This document shows positions 20,829 to 29,928 of a stretch of DNA of 64,000 nt, one piece after another (position 1 is the stretch's first letter; every line of letters begins with the position of its first letter). Source of the stretch: Pogonophryne albipinna (taxonomy: Eukaryota > Chordata > Actinopteri > Perciformes > Artedidraconidae); contig CM053243.1 in the NCBI GenBank assembly GCA_028583405.1, positions 27,866,116-27,930,115 on the forward strand, given 5' to 3'. The position numbers and the translations under genes were made by a program. The notes beneath the pieces are model-generated. The model saw nothing but the letters and a program-made list of their open reading frames with translations, ran no database searches and was not told the origin of the DNA.

Positions 20829-21193
20829 CTCTATTTTATCCCTGGTTGTGTCAGTTACAGAATTTAAATAATGAGTACTATAATAACGTATACAAAAATT
20901 GGACTCTTTTTCAGATGTAAAACAAAAAATAGGTTTTCACTTTAGTGTACAATCTATAAAAATCTATAGACAATTCGTCTTTTGAGCTGTTTCTATCTTT
21001 ATCTTATTTATATTTATTGTTTTGTTCCAGCTCTGCCAAATCAGTCCTAACTCCCAATAATGTTCTGGAAGTTGCCAGTGAAGGGTGACAATGTGTGAGG
21101 TGGTGTCAATTTGCTCCTTTTTCTTTACCGTTAAACCGGAGCGCGTGTGAAGTTCATTACAACTTCTCACTGTTCCGTCCACCGGGGATCAGC

Positions 21194-21312
21194 TCACTGT
21201 CTTTTGTGAACTTTCACCCTCACCCAATCACCTGGCCGAACAGGAGTCTCTTCTGGTGTCTCGTCTGGTAGCTCTGTAGCTTTCCTAGCCTGTGTAGACA
21301 AAACTTGGATAA
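21194..21312 (-). pseudogene. Retroviral integrase, C-terminal domain scrap
   Basis: Read on the minus strand, about 40 codons give QARKATELPDETPEE and then TPVRPGDWVRVKVHKRQ, a stop, then ADPRW in the same frame. PGDWVxVK...(E/D)PRW is the hallmark of the SH3-like C-terminal domain of gamma-type integrases. The catalytic DDE core and everything upstream in pol are absent. An in-frame stop and a loss of frame just after PRWT confirm it is dead. It lies between gag and the Env leader, where the end of pol belongs, and has a PPT-like motif just upstream (21372-21385). Confidence 0.65.
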
Positions 21313-22884
21313 TATTACTCAGAGTTCTGACATATTCATTACTTTTATTCGTCTAATATCTAAAACTGGACCACTCCCTCCTTGGAGAAAGCCCAAGCTT
21401 TGGCATACCTCTTGTTGTTATGAGACCTATTGTTAACTACATGTTATTATTTATGAACTACAACGTCACTGAAATCAACATATCTGTATAATCATGACAC
21501 TCCCTCCTTTGAGCATAACATGCTCAATTAATATTGCAATGATTACCCTATTCTGAACAGGACATGTAAAACCCCTAACGTTGCATTAAATAAATATAAC
21601 TTCTCCGTGTACCCATAAGGCGTACAAAAAATATCGTATGATGTATGGTTTTCTGATGGTATAAAAACATTTAAACTAAAATCTGCCATTAACACAACAA
21701 ATTGTTTACTTGTTTCAATAATGGCTTTTGTCCTGGTGTTATGCATCATTGCTGTGAAAAACAATACCCCTGGTGTCACTAATGCGTCTCAATAATTCTA
21801 GGATTAGAGGATTGGTTGATACTGCTGAACAAAGATATGATAAAATAATATTTCTCTAAACTAGCCGGAAAATACGAACTATTCTCACAGAGGGTGACAT
21901 GTATGGAGGGCTGGTGCCCCTCACTCAAAATGAGATATTGCCTTACGCACTACACTATAAATCAGTAAAGTCACTCAAGAATAAATAAATAAAAACTGAT
22001 TCTTGAAACTGTTGTAAAAACCCTACAACTTCTTCATCCAAGCTCTCAATCAGTGTTATGTTATTTAATCTACAGCTTATTGCCTTAAAACAGATACTTC
22101 AGACTGATTATAAAATTTTGTTTATGAGAAAAATGTAATCTGACTCCATAAATCACAGAATTGTTTGACTAAAAAACTACACTTCCACTAACAATAAATG
22201 AAGTTCCCCTTTAAACACAGCCCCGGTCTTCTGACGGGGTCTATCTATGTACTGGCTGGAAAATGTTGGGCCAGTCTCTGTCGACTCCTTCACTGTTCTC
22301 CCGCTAACAGTCACTCTCTAGTTCTGCTGGGTTCTTGTTGACTTCTTCACTGGTTTGAGACAAGCGACCCTATCGGACACCTCCCTTTGTAGCCAGACTT
22401 CACCACAGCAGAATCGAGTTTCTGTTTTCAGGTCTCAACAGCTCCACGTCAGGTGTATCGCCGCCCCTTGAACTGCAGTCGGTGTAAACCGGAGGACTTG
22501 GTAAGGATCCTCCGTCTTGGGCGAGTACTAGGTTTCCGTCTTCATATTTTGGGTGGAAACCCATCGTCTTGACCTCACTAGCTGTGTGGACACAATAGTT
22601 TTCTGTGTAGGGGAACAACATCACTCGTAATCTCTTTCCTTCTCATAATTACAAAAATAGTCTGCTAAATGTTCTATTCTGTGGATGCTTTATGTGTAAA
22701 TGCAAATGCTACTCTCAATTTTGTTTTACATTAAACATTAAACCTCTCCCTCCTGTGGTGACAGATATGGCTCAATGTAGCTGGATTTCAAAATACCCTT
22801 GTGCTGAAGATGCATCACCTGGTGGTCTGACCCTCTAAGCTTCCTCATTGTTGTGGTTGATACAGGGCGTCAGTGGCATTTGGG
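21313..22884 (-). other. Internal provirus DNA where pol should be
   Basis: A normal provirus would carry about 3 kb of protease-RT-RNase H-integrase between gag and env. Here there are only 1.6 kb with no YxDD, no D(T/S)G and no HHCC or DDE motif that I can read. A 74-codon minus frame at 22400-22624 (YTENYCVHTASEVKTMG at its start) is of unknown origin. PPT-like motifs lie near 21376, 21500 and 22744. Confidence 0.5.
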
Positions 22885-23937
22885 TCATGTTTGGCACCCC
22901 TGTTTGTCTTTGACATCTCTGGGACCCCCTGCCTCCGTTGTCATCATGGAAACCTCCCCTGGTTTTCTGCATGGAGGGCCGTTGTTTGGTGCAATGTTCT
23001 GCGGACACTCTCTGGACCAATGTGTCAGCTGACTACATTTGTAGCAGCCTTCATCTGTTCTTCGTCTTGATCGTGGCTCTCCTCTCCATTGTCCCTTTTG
23101 TTGATGCTGTATGGGAGTGTATGCCTGTGCTTGCGGCTGTACTTGGACAGGAGCATACACAGGTGGTTGCTGTACTTGGGGATAATACTGCTGCGTCTGG
23201 GGCTGCTGAAATTGTGTAGGATCACATTCTAGTGCTTGTGGTGGGTTTTGCATTTGTTGATGCGGACACTCTCTGGACCAATGGTCCAGCTGACCGCATA
23301 TGTAACATCCCACCTTCCGGAAACCCCTTCCTCTGCTTTTTCCTCGAAATCCCCCTCTGCCTCCTTGTTGGTTCTGCATCTGATTTTCTGGCACTATCTG
23401 AGATTTAACTGTTTGAGGTGTCTGCCCTGCATTCTCTGGTTCTTCCTGAGCTTGAATTGTTGGAGGTGTCTGCCCTGCCTTCTCTGGAAGTTTCCCCTCC
23501 CTTCTCCTTGTCTTGTTCCTACAAGCTACGGTGTCTTTTGTTTTTTCTGCTATGTCTTCCCTCACTGGCAGGTCTGCTACTCGGACCACATTTATGCTGT
23601 GTGCCAATAGGCTGGCATATTCCAGATGGAGTATCAGACTTGTAACTCTTATATATCTTTCTTCAGCTTCCCTCCATATACTTAGCTGTTGTAGGCATTG
23701 TTCGTGCTCATAGTCGAGTACTGCTCTTCTATGGGCTTTTGCTGGTCCAGGTTGATCATCTGCTGGAATCAGTCCTCTTGTTTGCCACTGTTCCAACAGT
23801 TTCTCTATTTGGTTCCATGTCTTCTGTCTTTTAATTGGAAAGGTTAAAGCATCTGATCTGATTTTTACCCTTGCCTTGATATCTGCAGTTGAGCCTGGCT
23901 CTGCGTCTGGTCTCAACTTAGTTTCTTTCGGTGACAT
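22885..23937 (-). CDS. Retroviral Gag, C-terminal portion with two zinc knuckles
   Basis: An open frame of 350 codons from the ATG at 23937. Residues 1-150 are charged and helical in character, ending in a basic patch (NKTRRREGKL). Residues 150-200 hold a repeat built on AGQTP(P/Q)T. Two CX2CX4HX4C zinc knuckles occur at 211-224 (CYICGQLDHWSREC) and 298-311 (CYKCSQLTHWSREC), separated by a glutamine/proline-rich linker with a PPVY late-domain-like motif near 258. Zinc knuckles bind and package the viral RNA. It is shorter than a full retroviral Gag (about 500-650 residues) and I do not recognise a complete matrix and capsid, so part is probably deleted. The frame is otherwise intact. Confidence 0.75.
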   Translation of the reverse strand: MSPKETKLRPDAEPGSTADIKARVKIRSDALTFPIKRQKTWNQIEKLLEQWQTRGLIPADDQPGPAKAHRRAVLDYEHEQCLQQLSIWREAEERYIRVTSLILHLEYASLLAHSINVVRVADLPVREDIAEKTKDTVACRNKTRRREGKLPEKAGQTPPTIQAQEEPENAGQTPQTVKSQIVPENQMQNQQGGRGGFRGKSRGRGFRKVGCYICGQLDHWSRECPHQQMQNPPQALECDPTQFQQPQTQQYYPQVQQPPVYAPVQVQPQAQAYTPIQHQQKGQWRGEPRSRRRTDEGCYKCSQLTHWSRECPQNIAPNNGPPCRKPGEVSMMTTEAGGPRDVKDKQGCQT

Positions 23938-25936
23938 GCTCTCTTCCTATTCGAATGAATATTATTAAGTTATCAAAGATTGAAACACTAATCCTCCAAC
24001 TAGCACCTTCGTTCCTGATAAATAATATCCTATGTCATCCGAACTTAACTTTAAATCTGGTTTTTTTTTTTTTTTTTATCATTTTTTAAAAGTTATAGTT
24101 TTTTATTTTTTATTATGATTTAAGTTTTTTTTTTTGTAAAATATTAATAAAGTAAATTAAAAGATAAAAATTATGCAAATTTTAAAATCTAAAATGTTAA
24201 AATAAAAATTGTACAGTTATGGTTTTGACTTTTGAAATATGAAAATAGAAATCGGGTGAAAATCTAAATCCAGCGTGTACAGTGCATACCGACGTGTATG
24301 GAATTATGCAAATGCCATAATTTGTGTTGCTTCAATACATTTGTTTGCTTTTTTGAAAAAGTATTATGTAAAGTTTCTTATCTTATAATTAGAAACCACT
24401 TGCAATCCTATCTCGGCGATGAAGCATGTGTTTATTTATAACACTTAAAATTAAACTTCAAAATGCTATTGAGTGTTTCCTCTATGTAATAATTCTGTAC
24501 TACCAGCAGAGTGCGCAATTGTAATTTCCAGCTTAATCCACTAGGGATTACTGTTGCAAAACTAACCTCTATTTAAGAAGAAGTAGCTTATTTTCCTTAA
24601 AAATATCTCTAAAATGGGAAGAAAATTACAATATGGTTAAACAATACAGCACAAAACCGCCAAAACACATGTGCAAACAGGAATACTTCAAAAATCAGAC
24701 TATACACTGTTGCCTGGTTAAATACTTCAAAACTCCATTTGGAGTTTTAGAACATACAACAATCCTTCCCTTCAATATCCAAAACCTGATTTAGCCTTCT
24801 AGTTACAACTGTGACAAGAAGTATGATTCACAAACAAAGGAGTGCTTTGAATTTGCATTTCACGAAATGGCGATTGCCCCTTGGCTGTTTGTCAATATGT
24901 GGTGAAAACAAGATGGCAACTGTTTTTCCAAAACCCCAACCTGAAGAACAAAGGAATTTGAAAATACACCACTTGGCTTTCACAGGGGGGTTTTGAATAA
25001 TGACTGGTTGATCTTTACTGTAGCATAAGGAGTCACTGGTGAGATATGTTGTAATCTAGAGCGTACAACGCAACCCAACACCGTTAGTTTAAAATTATAA
25101 CACTTCTATGTATTTTACAATTAAAAATGGGCCTTAAACCCTTTACGTTATAGGCCTTAAACCCTTTTACGTAATATTTGACTTAGAGTCACTATGTTTT
25201 ATCCGTTTCTATTAAGACACGCTATAATGGGACAAAATAAGACGCTAATCAAACACAATCAGGAGAATATCGTCTACCTGACGCACGAATGCCGCACTTC
25301 TCTTCGTAATCCACTCGCAATGTCTGGTTGTAAATAGAACAGTATAAACACTGATAAAGCCTTAAACTTTACTCAGGCCTATTACAAGGACTTTTTTAGA
25401 ACAGCCTCAAACTGCTGCTAGACAAACACTCACTTCAATTTCCTCAGCCTTAAACTGACTCGCGATGTCTTCTTTATTCTAACAGCCTTAAACTGTTTAA
25501 TGACCTTAAATCATTTACGTTATAGGCCTTAAACCTAAACACGTAAGAAGAGACACCTCCTTGAAGTATGAGAAGTATGATCAGCCTTAAACTGAGTACA
25601 CACACAATAATAAAAAACACACAAATTAATAGCATGCAGGGTTAAATGTAAGAAAAAGAAGAAATTTGAACTCACCCTGCTTGTGACAAAGCAACGCCAC
25701 GTGGTATAGAATTCTTATTGTTATAAATTTGGTTGTTTTAACATTAATTGCCCAGCTATTTTGAGGAACCGGAAGCAGCCGTCCAACACACAGTCCTAAG
25801 ATTGTCCTGAATAAACTATTGAAGAATTTGACATAACAGGCTTCTTCTTACCGATGGTTTGAGCTCCCTGTGTGTCTGAACGGGTTGCTAGCGGCTCCGG
25901 AGAACAGCCGGATGTCTAGTCTCTCCGGTCTAACGA
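23938..25936 (-). other. Long untranslated 5' leader of the provirus
   Basis: Two kilobases between the primer-binding site and gag with no coding frame. It contains long T-rich and A-rich tracts (24059-24180) and a cluster of GCCTTAAAC repeats (25131-25590). Retroviral leaders carry splice donor and packaging signals and are usually a few hundred bases, so this one is unusually long. Confidence 0.55.
25131..25590 (-). repeat. Dispersed GCCTTAAAC repeats in the provirus leader
   Basis: Seven exact copies of GCCTTAAAC start near 25131, 25153, 25359, 25446, 25484, 25526 and 25582, plus variants (GCCTCAAAC near 25404, GACCTTAAAT near 25502). Two copies share the longer context TTTACGTTATAGGCCTTAAA. 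Spacing is irregular, so this is not a simple tandem array. Confidence 0.8.
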
Positions 25937-25956
25937 AAATCACGTCAGGGTCACCA
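25937..25956 (-). promoter_or_regulatory. Primer-binding site for tRNA-Trp
   Basis: On the minus strand, three bases after the 5' LTR, comes TGGTGACCCTGACGTGATTT. It complements the 3' end of tRNA-Trp including CCA, with one change (T for C) that still allows a G-U pair. Avian sarcoma/leukosis viruses use the same tRNA. The site fixes the transcription direction as minus and identifies the right-hand LTR as the 5' one. Confidence 0.85.
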
Positions 25957-25959
25957 AAT

Positions 25960-26537
25960 TGTTATCCGTGTTCGTTATTCTCGCCTCCAGGAGAGAAGCT
26001 TAAAAGGAGACTAAATGGAGTCTCTGAGATGGTGTCAAATTGGTACTTTAATTAAAAAGAAAGGCGCGGTAATGTTACAAGCAGAATATTGTTCGAGGGG
26101 AGAGAAAGACTGCAGCTTCCTCTCCCTGTGCTGGCCGTCCAGAAGAGGGGCTCACAAGCATTCGTCCTTCCCGCTTGCTGGCTGTTTGCTCCTCCTCTCT
26201 GTGAGCTGTAGTGACGTAGGGGACTTCCCCCCTCGTTCTCCTGTGTCCGATATCGCGTTAAACAGATGATTTCGACATTTTACATTCATTGCTTACTTCC
26301 ACATGCATTTTCTCCTCCTTATCTCTTTCATAACTTTATATGTAATACATGTTAACGGCGTCAATAGCCACTTTAATGATACTAATGGACGGTAGTCCCG
26401 GATGTCGTCATGAAGGATTTTCAGAATAAAAGCTTGGTACTGAGAACTTCCGGTTTTTTCCAGAATAAAATAGCATTTAAACTGACCGTATGTTTAAGCT
26501 ACATTATGCTATTAAACATTGATTTTAATTTCTAACA
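25960..26537 (-). repeat. Retroviral 5' LTR
   Basis: 578 bp with ends TGTTATCCG and TTTCTAACA, next to the primer-binding site. It is nearly identical to 16864-17438. Followed at 26538-26541 by AAGG, the right copy of the target duplication. Confidence 0.92.
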
Positions 26538-26861
26538 AAGGTAACAACTACATATTAATGTTTTAAAGTTAATTAATACTTGTAGGTACAGTGCAGAGCC
26601 ATTCAATAAACACAATTTAAACAGACACAAAAATAAAACATTTAACTATACGTAGCCTACTTACTTTCTTGTAGAAGTACAAATGTCCAGGATGCCCGAA
26701 TCAATAACAAAACTGCGAGCCTGCACGCACGACGCTACGCTTCTGAAACGCTTCTGGGACGCGTCCGGTGGGTTATGGCGCTAGAGGAGGTCGGACCAAA
26801 ACCGCGGCGCAGCCATGACGCGGCGCAGCGCGGCGCAGACGGACCCGGTGGAAACTGGGGG
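26538..26861 (+). other. Right arm and TIR of the Harbinger-like element
   Basis: DNA between the retrovirus and the right end. A possible splice acceptor (TTACTTTCTTGTAG, ending near 26669) precedes a short stretch without a recognisable domain. GACGCGTCC and GCGGCGCAG motifs echo the left arm. The last 43 bases are the TIR. Confidence 0.6.
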
Positions 26862-26904
26862 TAACACTTATATCTTATATTCTTCATCTGGGCATCAGTA
26901 TAGT

Positions 26905-27162
26905 TTAGTTCAGATTGACTGTCTCAGTTTCAGTCAAACAGTAGCAGCAGTCTAAAAGAAACATTGAGAGTTCACCATCAAACATCATGTCCTTTCTCAC
27001 TAAGAGCCGCCTCCATCGGTGGAGAGCAATGACAATATTAGCTCTTGTTTTGTTTAATATGATATCACCTCTTTGTTTACGTTGGTTTCTCGTCAGGAGA
27101 GAGTTGTTGGGATGGTGATAAAGGTCACTTGCCAAGAGCCAACTTACTGTTAACAGTGCCAT
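26905..27162 (-). pseudogene. Transposon-derived ORF fragment with RWRxL motif
   Basis: The minus-strand frame includes NKTRANIVIALHRWRRLL and then GELSMFLLDC. It resembles the remnant at 37760-37908 (QTRVNIGVAFQRWRQL) in the pattern NKxxxR-NI--A--RWR-L, so both come from one family of transposon-encoded proteins. In fish I associate this N-terminal pattern with TTAA-generating (Kolobok-like) elements, but that is recollection plus inference. The residues around RWR are intact here while the start and end are not clearly conserved. I could not find inverted ends bounding it. Confidence 0.4.
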
Positions 27163-28019
27163 TTGAGAGGATCTACCTTCAACGTGTTTGTTGCTGAATT
27201 CATTACACTGTTTCTTCTCTTGAATTATATGTATATTTCTTTATGTTTTAAACTAAAGTTCCGTCCATGTTTTATATATTGCACTTTTATTGGTTTGAGA
27301 TTTTAAGACTTTATGTTTGATTTTGCAACTTTTTCTTCAGAAAAGTAATGTTTCAAAGAAGGTATCTGCTATTTTACATCATAGCTCACACAACAGCTTC
27401 TCATTATGCAAGCTTGAACTCCATGTTTCTAAAACATGAACATATCTGTTATAACCACTTCCTGCTACATGCAAATCATTTTCATACATATATTGTAATG
27501 AGATAATTATATGTAAATTAATACACAATTTAAAAGTTGATTTATCTTTTAGTGTGGGTTATCTGATAATTTCCTCAAGTTGGAGAACTGTTTTTAGTGA
27601 TGTTTATTCTTCTTTACATTACAATATGGTGTAGAGTAAATTATGTGTCTGTAACTACAGTTAAAGGAAACAATTATACAGCTTATATATACATTGAAAT
27701 TAGTAATATAATTTTAAATCATTGTAACTTCATCCCAATGCACAGTACGAGCTGACGCCATTTGCAATCTCCCACACAGGCGTCACAGACATCCATGCTT
27801 TGATATCATCTCTTTCAGGCTGTATTAAATAATTGATCCTTAAATGTATATGTTTATGAACCAGATACAGTTAGAGAAGCCATACTAGTGTCCACAAATA
27901 AATAATAATGCAAATGTTAGTTCGCTGTTATGGAATATCACAAAGATGTTTAAAGCTTGAAGCAGACATTAAACTATTTCTAGCTGATGAGCTCATGCTA
28001 TTGTTTTAATTAAATAAAC
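27163..28019. other. AT-rich non-coding stretch, no gene seen
   Basis: No coding frame, inverted end or RNA gene is apparent before the LINE at 28020. Confidence 0.4.
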
Positions 28020-28023
28020 AACT

Positions 28024-28374
28024 TTGTTGGAAAAGGACTTTCAGGCGGCACCAAAGTTGTTCTGGAAAACTGTCCGACACCTCAGGAGGGGGAAGCAGGG
28101 AACCATCCAAGCTGTGTACAGTAAGGATGGGACGTTGTTGACCTCAACTGATGGAGTGTTAGGGCGTTGGAAGGAACACTTTGAGGAACTCCTGAACCCG
28201 ACAACTCCGCCCTCTATGGTAGAGGCAGAGCTGGAGTATGACGGGGGATCGACACCAATCTCCCGGGGGGAGGTCACTGAGGTCGTCAAACAACTCCACA
28301 GTGGCAAAGCCCCGGGGGTAGATGAGATCCGCCCAGAAATGCTGAAGGATCTGGGTGTGAGGGACTGTCATGGT
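28024..28374 (+). pseudogene. LINE ORF2, segment before and at the start of the RT domain
   Basis: The frame includes GRWKEHFEELLNP near residues 47-59 and KQLHSGKAPGVDEIRPEMLK near 89-108, the conserved approach and first block of a LINE reverse transcriptase. It ends at a stop after VRDCHG; the natural continuation WLTRLINVAQ is one frame over, at 28374. The start is a truncation point, not a true initiation site. Confidence 0.8.
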
Positions 28375-28913
28375 TGACACGTCTCATCAACGTTGCGCAG
28401 AAGTCGGAAACAGTACCGAAGGAGTGGCAGACCGGGGTGGTGGTTCCCCTTTTCAAAAAGAGGGATCAGAGGGTGTGTGCCAATTACAGAGGCATCACAC
28501 GACTCAGCCTCCCCGGGAAAGTTTACTCTAAGGTACTCAAAAGGAGGGTCAGGCCGATTGTCGAACCTCAGATTGAGGAGGAACAATGCGGATTCCGTCC
28601 TGGTCGTGGAACGACGGATCAGCTTTTTACTCTCGCAAGGATCCTGGAGGGGGCCTGGGAGTATGCTTATCCGGTCTACATGTGTTTTGTAGACTTGGAG
28701 AAGGCGTATGACCGAGTTCCCAGGGAGTTACTGTGGGAGGTGCTGCAGGAGTATGGGGTGAGGGGGTCTTTACTCACGGCCTTCCAATCTCTGTACTCCC
28801 AAAGCGAGAGCTGTGTCCGGGTCCTCTACAGTAAGTCAGATCCATTTCCGGTGAGGGTTGGCCTCCGCCAGGGCTGCGCTTTGTCACCAATCCTGTTTGT
28901 ATCCTGTTTGTAA
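28374..28913 (+). pseudogene. LINE ORF2, reverse transcriptase fingers and palm
   Basis: Contains WQTGVVVPLFKK, NYRGITRLSLPGKVYSKVL, EEQCGFRPGRGTTDQ, CFVDLEKAYDRVPRELLW (which holds the first catalytic aspartate) and VGLRQGCALSPILF. These are RT blocks 1 to 4 in order. The frame ends near 28913, where ATCCTGTTTGT is duplicated, an 11-base slippage that breaks it. Confidence 0.88.
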
Positions 28914-29256
28914 ATACATGGATAGGATTTCAAGGCGTAGTCGTGGGGGAGGGGGTCTGAAGTTCGGTGGAAAAAGGATTGCACCACTGCTTTTTGCAGA
29001 TGATGTGGTTCTAATGGCTTCATCGGTCTGCGACCTTCAGCACTCACTGGATCGGTTCGCAACCGAGTGTGAAGCGGCTGGGATGAGGATCAGCACCTCC
29101 AAAGCTGAGGCCATGGTTCTCAGCAGGAAACCGATGGACTGTCCACTCCAAGTAGGGAATGAGTCCTTACCCCAAGTGAAGGAGTTCAAGTATCTCGGAG
29201 CCGGAGAATCGGAGCAGCGGGAGCGGTACTGCAGTCGCTTTACCGCACCGTTGTGA
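28905..29256 (+). pseudogene. LINE ORF2, RT catalytic FADD and thumb
   Basis: Starts at YMDRISRRSRG in the frame after the slippage. It contains the catalytic LLFADDVVLM, then RFATECEAAGMRISTSKAEAM and QVKEFKYLG, the usual LINE succession. After KYLG the sequence jumps to an unrelated frame ending SRFTAPL, so a section is deleted. Further fragments continue to about 29490 in shifting frames, and the C-terminal TRWRDYISSLAWERLG lies beyond the insertion (about 29950-30000). Confidence 0.85.
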
Positions 29257-29496
29257 CGAAAAGAGAGCTGAGCCAGAAGGCAAAGCTCTCTGTCTACCGG
29301 GGCATTTTCGTTCCCACCCTCACCTATGGTCATGAAGGATGGGTCATATCCGAAAGAACGAGATTGCGGATACAAGCGGCCGAGATGGGTTTTTCTTGGC
29401 AGGGGGGCGGGCGTCTCCCTTAGGGATGAGGTGAGAAGTTCAGTCATCCGGGAGGGACTCAGAGTTGAACCGCTCCTCCTTTGCATCGAAAGGAGC

Positions 29497-29928
29497 TGTT
29501 ACGAGGGGGTGAAGCAGGTAGGACTCAAATGCAGAATTTAACAAAAATCAAGCTTTATTAAATAATAAAAGCTGTGTCAAAAAGGCAGTATCCAAAATAT
29601 CCACACAAAAAAACGAGCATCACAAAGAACATGGACCGTGGAATAACATGGAGGGAAAACAATGGACCGACATGGAACACAGGGGAAGACTAGACTAAAT
29701 ACACAGAAGGGTAATCACAGGACAAGACACAGCTGGGCAGGGGAGGGAGAAACACAAGGGCAACAGGTGAACACAATGAGACAATCAGACACACCAGGGA
29801 AACTAACGACAGGGAGGAGGACCAGACAAAACACAAGGAGGAAGACAAAACACCGAATGAACAGACTTACAAAACCCATGACCAGACAGACAACACTAAA
29901 ACCGTGACATAAACCTAGGAGTGTGACA
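29497..29928. mobile_element. Solo-LTR-like insertion in the LINE
   Basis: A 432-bp block beginning TGTTACGAGG and ending GTGTGACA, flanked by GGAGC on both sides (29492-29496, 29929-29933). Removing it and one GGAGC restores LINE sequence running from CATCGAAAGGAGC into CAGTTGAGG. TG..CA ends and a 5-bp duplication are what a solo LTR of an LTR retrotransposon leaves. It has no coding frame. An A-rich section with AATAATAAAAG near the left end could be a polyadenylation region. A DNA transposon with short ends is the main alternative. Confidence 0.6.

Larger units (their letters stand above)
16864..26537 (-). mobile_element. Endogenous retrovirus, near-identical LTRs, pol mostly deleted
   Basis: Two LTRs (575 and 578 bp) with TG..CA ends bound 8.5 kb of internal DNA, flanked by a 4-bp duplication AAGG (16860-16863, 26538-26541). 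On the minus strand the order is 5' LTR, tRNA-Trp primer site, about 2-kb leader, a gag end with two zinc knuckles, an integrase C-terminal scrap, an Env leader, Env fragments, polypurine tract, 3' LTR. The LTRs differ by one substitution and two small indels, so insertion was recent, yet no protease, RT or RNase H is seen. The 4-bp duplication and the GDWV-type integrase tail point to a gamma/epsilon-like fish retrovirus. It appears non-autonomous. Confidence 0.85.
16344..26861 (+). mobile_element. PIF/Harbinger-like DNA transposon, split by a retrovirus
   Basis: Perfect 43-bp inverted ends start CCCCCAGTTTCCACCGGG at 16344 and finish with the complement at 26861. They are flanked by TAA on both sides (16341-16343, 26862-26864), the 3-bp TWA duplication of PIF/Harbinger. 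A MADF-domain exon just inside the left end fits, since these elements carry a transposase gene plus a MADF or Myb/SANT gene. Without the 9674-bp retrovirus and one duplication the element is about 840 bp, with no transposase, so it was a non-autonomous copy. Confidence 0.85.

Noticed and set aside
25131..25590. CRISPR-like reading of the GCCTTAAAC repeats
   Set aside because: Repeat too short, spacers irregular, eukaryotic proviral context.
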